This document shows positions 16,664-25,028 of a stretch of DNA of 64,000 bases, one piece after another (the first letter of the stretch is position 1; every line of letters begins with the position of its first letter). The notes below the pieces were generated by a model that ran no database searches, was not told where the DNA came from, and worked only from the letters and a program-made list of their open reading frames with translations. Made by a program: the position numbers and the translations under genes. Origin of the DNA: Bacillus sp. 491mf. Lineage in GTDB: Bacteria > Bacillota > Bacilli > Bacillales > Bacillaceae_G. Location of the stretch: positions 166,219 to 230,218 of the forward strand of contig NZ_FOLV01000004.1 of NCBI RefSeq assembly GCF_900112415.1. The letters are read 5' to 3'.

Positions 16664-17218
16664 CTATTTTTGGAATAAGTGATATTTCGTTATTTTGTTC
16701 ATAAGATTCAATTTCATGATTCGATAATGGACAAGTAATGCGGTACATAATCCTAGAATTACCCCTGCCAATACATCAAAAGGATAATGAACACCAACCC
16801 AAATTCTTGAAAAAGCAATACACATTCCAAAAATGATCCACATAAATGATTTTCCTTTACTACATAGCCAAATTGTTACTGTAATTACTAAAGCAGCTGT
16901 AGCATGATCACTCGGGAAAGAAGAATTTACAGCGTGATCAACTAATTGGTTGATATGATGCGAGACGAATGGTCGATCGCGATAGAAAAACAATTCAATC
17001 ACTTGATTAATAGTAAATGCTAAGGAACAGGCAAATAAAGATTGAAATACAGTCACTCTATTTTCTATATTTGTAATCCATAAAACGAATAATGTAACGA
17101 TCAAAATGTACTGAGCATACTCAGCGAAAAAAATCATCATTTTATCTAGTAAAGGGTATTTATAAACATTCGAGCTGATCCACTGGAATATTTCATAATC
17201 GATAGACTGTAAAACCAT
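16664..17218 (-). CDS. PAP2 family phosphatase (BcrC-like undecaprenyl-diphosphatase)
   Basis: A 184-residue membrane protein with the three PAP2 motifs: YRDRPF (KxxxxxxRP region), SFPSDHA and SRIWVGVHYPFDV with the catalytic histidine. Five or six hydrophobic helices surround them. BcrC-type enzymes dephosphorylate undecaprenyl diphosphate at the outer face of the membrane and give bacitracin tolerance. I chose the ATG of MVLQSIDYEIF at 17218 because it aligns with the start of the paralogue at 29498; an ATG 15 bases upstream is also possible. Confidence 0.85.
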   Translation of the reverse strand: MVLQSIDYEIFQWISSNVYKYPLLDKMMIFFAEYAQYILIVTLFVLWITNIENRVTVFQSLFACSLAFTINQVIELFFYRDRPFVSHHINQLVDHAVNSSFPSDHATAALVITVTIWLCSKGKSFMWIIFGMCIAFSRIWVGVHYPFDVLAGVILGLCTALLVHYRIMKLNLMNKITKYHLFQK

Positions 17219-17366
17219 TGAATAAAAACACATCCTAACATATATTTAAGCTTTTGTTCATTTTGGAGTAGCATCAGGAAGATGCTGTTTGAAATATTTC
17301 CCCATTTTACCCACTGATACTTGGAAATCATGTTGAAACCCAATCCACCATGAAACTATTTTATCC

Positions 17367-17414
17367 ATTTCGGGTCTAATTGCAAATTCAAACATTTGCA
17401 ATTAGACCCGAAAT
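17367..17414. terminator. Perfect 21 bp palindrome between PAP2 and HAD genes
   Basis: Bases 17367-17387 are the exact reverse complement of 17394-17414 with a 6-base loop TCAAAC. On the plus strand it is followed by ATTTTTACTC. It lies after the minus-strand HAD gene, so it may be a terminator, though the T run is better on the other strand. Confidence 0.6.
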
Positions 17415-17468
17415 ATTTTTACTCATTATAAAAATATTGTGAAATAAAACAACGTCTGATTCTACTTA

Positions 17469-18143
17469 TTATGTAAAATAACTTAATAATCTATCAAAAG
17501 AATTAATCTCAGCATATGGTTTTATTTCGGTATCATTCTTGATCATATGAGGGTTGAACCATATGCCCTTTATATTTGCATTTTGACAACCACCAATATC
17601 CTTTTCTATGTCATCTCCAACGAATAATGCAGATTCTGGTTGCACATTAAGCTTATTTAATGCTAATTCAAATATGCGTTTGTCAGGTTTACTAAATCCC
17701 ACTTCTTCAGAAATAATTATTATATCAAAACAACTATTTAAATGAGTGTTAATTATTTTAGCTGTTTGTCTCTGAGTTGATCCGTTTGTTATAATGGCAA
17801 CTTTAACATGCATCTTTATAGCATTTACGATATTTATAGTATTTTGGTTTATAGAAAAACAAAGAGGGAAATTACTATTCCAAAAATCTTGAAGGTAATT
17901 GCGTGGCAATCTATATTTTGGTGGAAACTCATCAAAAAATGATTCCAAAACTATTATTTTATTACTATCGCCATAGCTTCTTTTATCGTATTCTTTGAAT
18001 TTTTGCAGCATTTTGTTTTTCGCTGAATGTTTAACATCTCCATAACATTTCTCTAAAATAATTAAAAACATTTTATCTACTGCCTTATCCCTATTAAGTA
18101 AGGTATCATCTAAATCAAATAGCATTGCTTTATAACCTCTCAA
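17469..18143 (-). CDS. HAD-family hydrolase
   Basis: A 224-residue haloacid-dehalogenase fold protein: motif I MLFDLDDTLL holds the nucleophilic aspartate, motif II IITNGST the threonine/serine, and motif III/IV VGDDIEKDIGG the metal-binding aspartates. It probably removes phosphate from a small molecule (YjjG-like size and cap position). The start is taken as TTG 18143, giving a complete first beta strand MRGYKAMLFD; the ATG at 18125 would begin inside the motif. A hairpin palindrome lies downstream. Confidence 0.8.
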   Translation of the reverse strand: MRGYKAMLFDLDDTLLNRDKAVDKMFLIILEKCYGDVKHSAKNKMLQKFKEYDKRSYGDSNKIIVLESFFDEFPPKYRLPRNYLQDFWNSNFPLCFSINQNTINIVNAIKMHVKVAIITNGSTQRQTAKIINTHLNSCFDIIIISEEVGFSKPDKRIFELALNKLNVQPESALFVGDDIEKDIGGCQNANIKGIWFNPHMIKNDTEIKPYAEINSFDRLLSYFT

Positions 18144-18394
18144 ATAACTTCACAGCCTTTCTTGTCGTATAATAGACATAGGGAGCCAACCTCTTTTCTT
18201 GGTTTGGTTTGTGTCGTAACTACCATTATACAAGAATTTTGGGAGGTACTCCTTTTTTATGTTCTCAAAACCCTTGCTATAATCGTATCATACTTAAATT
18301 TAAATACTGTTTTATACACATATTTCTCAATATAGCCATTGAAAAGGAATCTCCTAGTATTACGGATTTGTTTTTTATTACAAGACCGTTCATT
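18144..18394. other. Gene-free region, possible insertion-sequence debris
   Basis: No coding region supported. The part 18180-18290 (GGGAGCCAACC ... GGGAGGTACTCC) has the look of an insertion-sequence end, but I cannot name the family. Confidence 0.25.
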
Positions 18395-18445
18395 TTTATC
18401 GTTTTGGGGTAATTCTGAATTCTTAAGTTGATGGGCATGGCCATA
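18395..18445 (-). repeat. bcr1-like repeat, one terminus
   Basis: Read on the minus strand, GCCCATCAACTTAAGAAT followed by CCCCAAAACGATAAAAATGA matches the left end of the fuller copies at 31060 and 30404. The rest of the element is lost. Confidence 0.5.
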
Positions 18446-18596
18446 CAGGGAGCTTTTTTATTATCAATATAATAATTTCACATACCCCAATGATTAATAA
18501 GGGGTCCTGCCAACAATGAAGAGGGAAGCTACAATAGATTTTACTTGAAGCCTGTGATATCATTTTACTTTATATAGAAAGAGGACGTGAGCAATC

Positions 18597-18977
18597 GTGA
18601 TTACAATTAAAGCGCCTAGACCCGATATTACAATTACGAAACAGAAAGATCCGGAACTAAGTAATATGTATGGGTTTACTGATTTTCACCTAATTCCTAG
18701 AGATAAAGGTGGAATCTTTATGTTTTATAACAACAAGAATGAACTAATGTTTGTTGGTAAGGCAAGAAAGTTAAGACCAAGAATAAAAAAACATTTTGAA
18801 GATACTGTATCAGTAATCAAAGACCATAGAGATGAAGTAATCAAAATTGATGTTTGTCTTGTAGAAAACGCGATGGAAAGAGAAATTTATGAAACATATA
18901 TCGCTAATAAACAAAAGTCGAAATATAATGTAGACAAAGTGTTCTTTAAAGAAGTAAAAGCTCATAAAAAGGACTAA
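18597..18977 (+). CDS. GIY-YIG nuclease family protein
   Basis: A 126-residue single-domain protein resembling the UvrC N-terminal GIY-YIG module: GGIFMFYNNKNELMFVGKA corresponds to the GIY...YIG strands (here degenerate), followed by KLRPRIKKHF with the conserved arginine and EREIYETYIANKQKSKYN near the end. Such stand-alone domains are common in Bacillus and may nick DNA; activity is not certain because the GIY and YIG triads are altered (GIF, FVG). GTG start with AGAGGACG upstream. Terminator directly follows. Confidence 0.75.
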   Translation: MITIKAPRPDITITKQKDPELSNMYGFTDFHLIPRDKGGIFMFYNNKNELMFVGKARKLRPRIKKHFEDTVSVIKDHRDEVIKIDVCLVENAMEREIYETYIANKQKSKYNVDKVFFKEVKAHKKD

Positions 18978-19019
18978 TAAAATAAGACAACTTTGCCTCG
19001 GCTTATTAGTCCTTTTTTA
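18966..19019 (+). terminator. Terminator of the GIY-YIG gene
   Basis: AAAAAGGACTAATAA pairs exactly with TTATTAGTCCTTTTT. The stop codon lies in the 5' stem. Confidence 0.85.
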
Positions 19020-19102
19020 CCGCTTGCAACATTACATTGCACAATGATACGGATATTATTTGAGAGAAAGAACAATTTGATATGATAAAGGATGGGAATA
19101 GA

Positions 19103-20056
19103 TTGGATAATCATAGCCAAACACCGGCGTATATATATACGTATGCATTTCGCGAAGAGGAACGTTCTTTATGTTATATGGAGATGCGCTCACTTTTTGG
19201 AACGGAATCGCACTCTAATATATTGAAAAGCACAATCAAAATTGATCCGAGCCGAAGCCCGTTTATTAAAGAACGGATTGACGTAATGTATGAAGGAGAT
19301 GAACTGTCAGATATTTTGAAGCAGGTCGAACAGATTGATTTGTCTGGATCCACGTTCAAAGTCATCTTCGTTAAAATTAATGATCTTGATAAATCGAAAA
19401 AAGTAGAATACGGAGAACGCCGCCTTATTGAGCGAGATATCGGCATGCATATTGAAGGTGAAGCCGATGTGCATCATCCAGAGCGTGTATTTGGCATTGT
19501 AATCATTGGCGGACGTTGGTACTTCGGAACATATATGGAAAGCGAGGCTGTTTGGTTCCATCACGTGAAAAAACCACGCAGCTATTCTACGTCACTAAGC
19601 ACACGTGTAGCGAGAGCTGTTGCGAATATCGCTGTGCCAAATCCTGATGGAGTCAAAGCGATCGATCCATGCTGTGGTATTGGAACGGTAGTGGTAGAAG
19701 CACTCTCTATGGGCATTGACATCGTTGGCCGTGATATTAACCCGCTTGTCGTAATCGGATCAAGAGAAAACATCGCGCATTTTGGTTTTGAAGGAGACGT
19801 AACGGTAGGACCTATCGAAGACATTCAGACAAACTACGATGTAGCAATTATCGATATGCCGTACAATCTATTTACGTGCGCAACACCAGAAGATCAATTC
19901 TCGATTTTAAAACATGCGCGCCGTATTGCAAAAAAAGTAGTAGTTGTAACAAGCGAAACAATGGATCACATGATCGAAGAAATTGGATTTGAAATTACAG
20001 ACCGCTGCGTAACAAAAAAAGGAAACTTTTCTCGGCAAATTCTTGTTTGTGAATAG
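19103..20056 (+). CDS. TRM11-like RNA methyltransferase (UPF0020/THUMP-associated)
   Basis: A 317-residue protein. The C-terminal half is a class I methyltransferase with motif I IDPCCGIGTVVVEAL, the acidic loop GRDINPLVV and catalytic motif IV IDMPYN, the D/N-PP-Y type used for exocyclic amino groups. The N-terminal half resembles the THUMP-associated part of TRM11/TrmN proteins, so methylation of a guanosine in tRNA is likely. The start is TTG 19103, with AAAGGATGGG 6 bases upstream; the ATG at 19082 lacks a ribosome site. Its codon use is richer in G+C than the neighbours. Terminator downstream. Confidence 0.8.
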   Translation: MDNHSQTPAYIYTYAFREEERSLCYMEMRSLFGTESHSNILKSTIKIDPSRSPFIKERIDVMYEGDELSDILKQVEQIDLSGSTFKVIFVKINDLDKSKKVEYGERRLIERDIGMHIEGEADVHHPERVFGIVIIGGRWYFGTYMESEAVWFHHVKKPRSYSTSLSTRVARAVANIAVPNPDGVKAIDPCCGIGTVVVEALSMGIDIVGRDINPLVVIGSRENIAHFGFEGDVTVGPIEDIQTNYDVAIIDMPYNLFTCATPEDQFSILKHARRIAKKVVVVTSETMDHMIEEIGFEITDRCVTKKGNFSRQILVCE

Positions 20057-20068
20057 GGAAGTAAGGGA

Positions 20069-20097
20069 AGACCAATGGGTGCATTGGTCTTTTTTTT
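20069..20097 (+). terminator. Terminator of the TRM11-like gene
   Basis: AGACCAAT pairs with ATTGGTCT and is followed by seven T. Confidence 0.9.
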
Positions 20098-20150
20098 ACT
20101 TTTTATTTTTAATGGTACAATTTCCCTTTGAGGGTAAGGTAGAGTGGGAT

Positions 20151-20309
20151 ATGGACACAAATAATCGCGGCAAAATGGAGGATATTAGCACAAAAGGCCG
20201 AGGCGGCAAGGTCGGAAGCGGTGTATCCGGAGGAGAGGAGTCACTATCTTCATTATTATTTGCGCTTGCTTTACTGCAAACGATTGAAGCGTCCCCTAGC
20301 TGTTATTGA
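20151..20309 (+). CDS. Small hypothetical protein (52 residues)
   Basis: ATG 20151 opens a 52-codon frame with a Gly/Lys-rich middle (GRGGKVGSGVSGGEESL) and a hydrophobic end (SSLLFALALLQTIEASPSCY). Upstream are AAGGTAGAGTGGG as a possible ribosome site and TGGTACAAT as a possible extended -10; downstream is a terminator-like hairpin. The terminator of the previous gene lies before it, so it would be its own transcription unit. I do not recognise the family. Confidence 0.5.
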   Translation: MDTNNRGKMEDISTKGRGGKVGSGVSGGEESLSSLLFALALLQTIEASPSCY

Positions 20310-20347
20310 AATACAGTGAAAGCTACGTATACGATACTTTAAATAGG

Positions 20348-20392
20348 GGTACCGCCAACATTTCGCATTTCTCTGACGGCACCTTATTTTTC
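20348..20392 (+). terminator. Terminator-like hairpin after the small ORF
   Basis: GGTACCGCCA faces TGACGGCACC (8 of 10 pairs), followed by TTATTTTT. The remaining 225 bases to 20618 show no gene. Confidence 0.5.
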
Positions 20393-20617
20393 CATCATAT
20401 CAATTGCTGATTCTTGTTTAAAGGACAGAATGTAAAAATAAATGACATAAGAGTTGTATTTTTTGTAGTAAATAAAAAGAAAAGTACATTTGTTAGTGTG
20501 TACACACCTTTACAAAATTTGTATTTAAAAATTTCATGTAACGTAATGAAAAGGATTCTTTCTATATTTCTAGAATAAAAAATAAGAAACTATAAGTGTT
20601 TTTAGGGGGAGTAGAGA

Positions 20618-21229
20618 ATGAACCAAATGATCAATACTATTTCATTAACAGGAGATTGGGAGCTAGACATTCAACGACTGCTAGAACAATATAATAAACC
20701 TCACACATATGAGCACTCTGTAAGGGTTGCAAATGAAGCAAAAAGAATCGCCAAAAGATTTGAATTAGATGAAGCAGCAGCAGCAATTGCTGGTTATCTC
20801 CATGATATTAGCGCCATTATCCCAAATGATCAGCGTATTCAAGTAGCTGAGCAAATGCAAATTGAAGTATTACAAGAAGAAAGAATTTTCCCAATGATTA
20901 TTCATCAAAAACTATCAAAAAGAATTGCAAATGACATTTTTAAGGTGGAAAACGAAACGATATTAGACGCAATTGGCTTTCATACAACATTAAGGAAAAA
21001 TGCGACACCTTTAGATATGGTGTTATTTGTTGCAGATAAAATTGAATGGGACCAAAGTGGAACGCCTTCATATATTACAGAAATTAAAGAAGCGTTAGAA
21101 TTATCATTAGAACACGCTAGTTTTGCTTATATTTCATTTTTATGGGAGCAGAAGGAGAGCCTAAAAGTTATTCATCCATGGCTACGGGATGCGTATTTTG
21201 ATCTAAAAGAGAATTTAGGAGTTGAATAA
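20618..21229 (+). CDS. HD-domain hydrolase, YqeK-like
   Basis: A 203-residue metal-dependent HD-superfamily protein: YEHSVRVA (first His), GYLHDIS (the HD pair), later histidines in IHQKLS and IGFHTTLR, and VADKIE (final Asp). This order matches the YqeK group of diadenosine tetraphosphate hydrolases. It starts a three-gene operon: the next gene begins 4 bases after its stop. ATG follows TAGGGGGAG. Confidence 0.82.
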   Translation: MNQMINTISLTGDWELDIQRLLEQYNKPHTYEHSVRVANEAKRIAKRFELDEAAAAIAGYLHDISAIIPNDQRIQVAEQMQIEVLQEERIFPMIIHQKLSKRIANDIFKVENETILDAIGFHTTLRKNATPLDMVLFVADKIEWDQSGTPSYITEIKEALELSLEHASFAYISFLWEQKESLKVIHPWLRDAYFDLKENLGVE

Positions 21230-21232
21230 ATA

Positions 21233-22147
21233 ATGTTATGCATGCCTTCATCTTTTAAAACGACTATACAAGATGTTCACGGAGAACGAGGACAGCAATG
21301 GATCGAAAAATTTCCGATTACGATTCAAGAGATTGAAGAAAAATTATCACTACAAATCATTCAGCCGTTTTCCAATCTATCTTATAACTATGTTAGTCTA
21401 GCACAAAAAGAAAATGGACAAGATGTTGTGTTAAAACTCGGTGTTCCGAGTGAGGATTTGAAGAACGAAATAGAAGCGCTCTTTTATTTTCAAGGAGAGG
21501 GAACAGTGACATTACTTGATTCAGATCTTGAGCTTGGATTTATTCTATTAGAATATTTAAAGCCTGGCATGTCACTTGCACATATAGATAATGAAGAAAA
21601 AGCAACGAATATTATAGGGAAAACGATGAAAAAACTTTGGAAACCAGTTCCTGCTCAGCATACATTCCCTTCTATTGAACAATGGGCAAATGGATTGCAG
21701 CGGTTACGAGTACATTTTGATGGTGAAACGGGGCCCTTACCAAAAGATCTAGTCGAAAAAGCAGAAGACTTATTTCCACAATTAATCAAAACAATTTCTA
21801 AGCCGCTTTTGCTTCATGGTGATTTGCATCATGACAACGTTTTATGTATGGGAGAGGATCGGTGGGTTGCAATTGATCCAAAAGGTGTTATCGGTGAAGC
21901 GGAATATGAAACAATTGCGTACTTAAGAAATCACTTATTTAATAAAACAAATCCTAAGAAGGTATTAGCAAATCGTGTGCAACAATTAGCAGAAGAACTT
22001 CAACTAGACAAAGAAAGAATTCTATCGTGGGGGCTATCGCATTGTATTCTTTCATCTTGGTGGTACTTTGAAAGTCATGGACGAGTAGCTAAAGAAACAA
22101 TTGCTTGTGCTCGCTGGTTTAATGAATTAAGAGTTAGTTTGAAATAA
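21233..22147 (+). CDS. Aminoglycoside 6-phosphotransferase (APH(6))/hydroxyurea-kinase-like protein
   Basis: A 304-residue kinase of the APH(6)/streptomycin-kinase family: the N-terminal lobe lysine region VVLKLGVPSEDL, catalytic loop LLHGDLHHDNVL and metal motif VAIDPKGVIGEAEYE, the last block being typical for this family. Known members O-phosphorylate streptomycin or hydroxyurea; chromosomal Bacillus homologues are often silent or have unknown targets. It is in an operon between the HD hydrolase and the GNAT gene (31-base gap). AGGAG lies 10 bases before ATG 21233. Confidence 0.82.
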   Translation: MLCMPSSFKTTIQDVHGERGQQWIEKFPITIQEIEEKLSLQIIQPFSNLSYNYVSLAQKENGQDVVLKLGVPSEDLKNEIEALFYFQGEGTVTLLDSDLELGFILLEYLKPGMSLAHIDNEEKATNIIGKTMKKLWKPVPAQHTFPSIEQWANGLQRLRVHFDGETGPLPKDLVEKAEDLFPQLIKTISKPLLLHGDLHHDNVLCMGEDRWVAIDPKGVIGEAEYETIAYLRNHLFNKTNPKKVLANRVQQLAEELQLDKERILSWGLSHCILSSWWYFESHGRVAKETIACARWFNELRVSLK

Positions 22148-22178
22148 AAGCGAAACAAAGAATGGGGAGTGATTTTCG

Positions 22179-22742
22179 GTGTGCACTGTTGAGATAAGGA
22201 GACCGCGCAATGAGGACATTGAAGAGATAAATCAATTTTTTGTTACAACGATTAAAGATACGTTTGCTAGAGAAGGTTTATCAGAACTACTTGATGCTAT
22301 AGAAAATGAAATTGAAATTAAGAAAGAATATTTGAAATGTGATATGAATAGCAACGGGAAAAATCGATACTTTTTGATAGCAGTAGATACAAACTGTAAT
22401 AAAATTATCAGTACAATTGAATATGGTCCACCTAGTGAACTAATTAACAACTGTACGAATAAAGAATTAAAAGATTCACCTGAGATAGGAACTGTGTTTG
22501 TACACCCTAATTACCAAAGACGTGGTATTGGAAATTTACTTTTAAATGCAATGTTTCTTACTTTGTTAAGCAGGGGAATTAAAGAATTTTGTTTAGATAG
22601 TGGATATACAAATGCACAGAAGGTATGGAAGAAGAAATTTGGAGAGCCTGATTATTTGCTGAAGGATTATTGGGGGGATGGGTATGATCATATGATTTGG
22701 AAGAGATGTATTGATGATGTGCCAATAATATTTAATAAATGA
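22179..22742 (+). CDS. GNAT-family N-acetyltransferase
   Basis: A 187-residue acetyltransferase with the acetyl-CoA binding motif VHPNYQRRGIGNLLLNAMF and a following strand for the beta-bulge. GTG 22179 has GGGGAG 9 bases upstream. It closes the operon with the HD and APH(6)-like genes, so the three may serve a common modification or detoxification step, but no substrate is visible. Confidence 0.8.
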   Translation: MCTVEIRRPRNEDIEEINQFFVTTIKDTFAREGLSELLDAIENEIEIKKEYLKCDMNSNGKNRYFLIAVDTNCNKIISTIEYGPPSELINNCTNKELKDSPEIGTVFVHPNYQRRGIGNLLLNAMFLTLLSRGIKEFCLDSGYTNAQKVWKKKFGEPDYLLKDYWGDGYDHMIWKRCIDDVPIIFNK

Positions 22743-22932
22743 GTAGGGTGTATTTTGAGGTAGTGCTACATCACCATTAACCTAAATGTATATAATTTTA
22801 GGTGGGAGTAATTTATTGATAAAAAGATAAGTGCTGTAGGGAAGCCTGAACATTTAGTACCAGAAGATCAAAAAAATTAGAGGGAATTATGATTTCCTTT
22901 TTGAAATAAAAAGTTTCTCTGTTTGACATCCT
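22743..22932. other. Gene-free region
   Basis: I see no gene, hairpin or repeat between the GNAT gene and the inverted repeat at 22933. Confidence 0.3.
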
Positions 22933-22989
22933 TGAACTGTACCCGAATCGTGGACACTTAAAAAAGTCCATGATTAGGGGTACAGTTCA
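22933..22989. repeat. 57 bp interrupted palindrome resembling two joined IS ends
   Basis: TGAACTGTACCC and GGGTACAGTTCA are exact reverse complements at the two ends; inside, AATCGTGGAC faces GTCCATGATT around a short A-rich loop. Such TGTACCC...TGGAC ends are seen in IS3-type elements, so this may be a minimal inverted-repeat footprint or MITE. Confidence 0.5.
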
Positions 22990-23030
22990 GTGTTAAGTGG
23001 CGGGTAGTTCACTGGATTAGGAGGATTTAA

Positions 23031-23681
23031 ATGGTAGACTTTCAAAAATTATCAACTTTCGAATTATTTCCTGCGGTTGATGAAGCTGAGATTGAAAAGA
23101 CTGAAGAACGAATGGGGTTAATAATACCGAGCTCTTATAAACAGTTGCTACAGTACACGAATGGGTTTGTAACTGACGAGGGTGTGATTATATTTGGTAT
23201 TGATATAATTAATGAAAGAAATACAACATATGAGGTACGTGAATATGCAGAAGGGTATATTGCTGTAGGAAGTAAAGGCGGAGGAAAGTTTTTATTAATG
23301 GAAGCAAACGAGGACACAACCGAATTATTACAGGTTGATTCTGCGGTAATGAATCCAGCTTTTGCTACCACAGTTAGCGAGAGTTTTGTAAAGTGGATAA
23401 ATGATGGAGCGATAGATGTTGAATTTGTGAATGAAAAGCAAGAAATGCACAAAGAAAAGCTTTGCAATCTTATATTAATTCGTTCACCAATTGGAGGAGT
23501 TGTGGATTTAAAGAAGATACAGGAGGTATTTCACATTAAAAGAGGGTTATTTGATTTGTTAAAGGGATCAAAACAGTTACCATTTGTGTTGATGAAGGAC
23601 ATTCCTGTTGAGTTGGCTATAAAAAACTTAAAACAGTTAGGTGAATTAGGAGAGGTATTAAGAATCGCTAATGTTGATTAA
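23031..23681 (+). CDS. SMI1/KNR4 (SUKH) family protein with C-terminal L7/L12-like domain
   Basis: A 216-residue protein. Residues 1-130 are a SUKH domain (EIEKTEERMGLIIPSSYKQL, then NGF, GIDI and the final SFVKWINDG). Residues 150-216 (LKKIQEVFHIKRGLFDLLKG, then IKNLKQLGELGEV) resemble the ribosomal L7/L12 C-terminal fold used in several immunity proteins. SUKH proteins neutralise nuclease or other polymorphic toxins. AGGAGG is 7 bases before ATG. No toxin gene precedes it, so it looks like an orphan immunity gene. Confidence 0.82.
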   Translation: MVDFQKLSTFELFPAVDEAEIEKTEERMGLIIPSSYKQLLQYTNGFVTDEGVIIFGIDIINERNTTYEVREYAEGYIAVGSKGGGKFLLMEANEDTTELLQVDSAVMNPAFATTVSESFVKWINDGAIDVEFVNEKQEMHKEKLCNLILIRSPIGGVVDLKKIQEVFHIKRGLFDLLKGSKQLPFVLMKDIPVELAIKNLKQLGELGEVLRIANVD

Positions 23682-23800
23682 CAGTTATATGTCGAAAAAT
23701 CAAAATGGATTCATATGGTTTGTTATTACCGATGAAACGTGTTGTATTGTTAAATTAAAAGGTTGTATTACCAAAATACGTTTAGGAGAAAGGAGATTTT

Positions 23801-23962
23801 ATGGGATTAAAAAAGTGGCTTTTTTCAGATGAATCTTTAGATGAACAAGAAATTATTGAAGTTGAAAGATTATTTTTAGGTTGAAAAGAATTTACTGAGT
23901 TAAATCTCGATGGGTCAAAAGTTTTTCAGGAAGGTTTGGATATTGGATATGGAAGAATATAA
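23801..23962 (+). pseudogene. Short relic ORF with in-frame TGA
   Basis: ATG 23801 with AAAGGAGA upstream opens MGLKKWLFSDESLDEQEI and runs to a TGA at 23882; the same frame continues open for 25 further codons to TAA 23960. It looks like the start of a degraded gene, possibly once joined to the following frame. Confidence 0.4.
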
Positions 23963-24614
23963 TTTAGTTAATCGAAATAATTGTATGAAACCTAATTATA
24001 AAATAGATGATAAAGAAGTTTCCTTTGACATTTATGTTAGTCCTGATAAAGAAGTGTGTATGATAGGGAGAATGGATAATAATTATATTTGTTGGGCTTC
24101 GATTACCCATCTTGATGTAAGTGAATTGAATGTTGCTATTCTCGATTATGTATTGAAGCAAAGACCTGTTATGATTTCAAATGACTATAACGCATTAGGA
24201 TTTCGTTATGAAGAAGTAAAAAAATGGAATAAATTCCGAATATTTAAAACGTTACATAGAGATGGTAGATATTGTTACTATTCTCAAGCCAGTTCTGCCT
24301 ATTTCGGAAATGACGAAAAATCTCTTTCTACATATATGTCAGGGGAAATTAATAGGTTTTATTATTCAGAGTTAGCAAAATGTAACTATCGTTTGATAGA
24401 TAACAATTATATTAAAATATTGGAAGGCTACAAAAAACTTTTAACACAAGGAGAAAATTATGGATATTATTATGAGATGAGACCTGTTATTTCCATATTA
24501 GAAAATGAAGGTTATCTAAAATTATGTCCAAATGAGGAAATTAGAAATATATATTGGGATTGTATGAAAGAATGTTCTAACTTATATAACCGATATATGT
24601 CATCAGTACGATGA
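23949..24614 (+). CDS. Hypothetical protein in immunity region
   Basis: A 221-residue soluble protein beginning MEEYNLVNRNNCMKPNYKID; an in-frame ATG at 23910 would add 13 residues. It is rich in aromatic residues (Tyr, Trp, Phe) and charged residues with no signal peptide or membrane helix, as is common among polymorphic-toxin immunity proteins. I do not recognise a family. The start region overlaps a relic in another frame, so a frameshift at the 5' end cannot be excluded. Confidence 0.5.
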   Translation: MEEYNLVNRNNCMKPNYKIDDKEVSFDIYVSPDKEVCMIGRMDNNYICWASITHLDVSELNVAILDYVLKQRPVMISNDYNALGFRYEEVKKWNKFRIFKTLHRDGRYCYYSQASSAYFGNDEKSLSTYMSGEINRFYYSELAKCNYRLIDNNYIKILEGYKKLLTQGENYGYYYEMRPVISILENEGYLKLCPNEEIRNIYWDCMKECSNLYNRYMSSVR

Positions 24615-24685
24615 ATTATTCATAAACCTACAGTGAAATTCACCTTTTCCTATTAAACGTTGGTAAAGAATATTAAAACGGACGT

Positions 24686-24853
24686 GAATTTGATGGTGAT
24701 TTTGTATTTCGTATATTCGTAGTTATGTTCCCTCAAGATTATGACCGATATATGAAAGAGTCAATAGAATTCAACATAAGTCATACAGCCTTATGTTGTT
24801 CTAACTGCTTTTATAAATGTGTGGTAGATAATACAAATGTATCTATGGCATGA
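24686..24853 (+). pseudogene. Gene fragment (56 open codons, no start)
   Basis: A frame open from 24686 to TGA 24851 reads as protein-like sequence (FRIFVVMFPQDYDRYMKESI, then ALCCSNCFYKC) but has no start signal and stops upstream. Probable tail of a degraded gene. Confidence 0.35.
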
Positions 24854-24918
24854 TGAAACATAAAACAGCTTATGAGGTAAAGTGATAACAAAGTTATTTA
24901 ATTTTGACATGAAAAAAT

Positions 24919-24954
24919 AAGAGTCTTATTACATTTTATTGTAGTAAGACTCTT
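24919..24954 (+). terminator. Strong hairpin upstream of the minus-strand GNAT gene
   Basis: AAGAGTCTTATTACA pairs with TGTAGTAAGACTCTT (one G-U). It may serve both strands, as the GNAT gene on the minus strand ends just beyond it. Confidence 0.65.
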
Positions 24955-25028
24955 TAAAGTTGTTTAATTCTTATTCGACTAAAGCACCTGATAGATAGTT
25001 TAAGTACATTCATTCACAAAAAAGACTA

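Noticed and set aside
18180-18290. Intact insertion sequence before the GIY-YIG gene
   Set aside because: Only an end-like sequence is present; no transposase frame is found.
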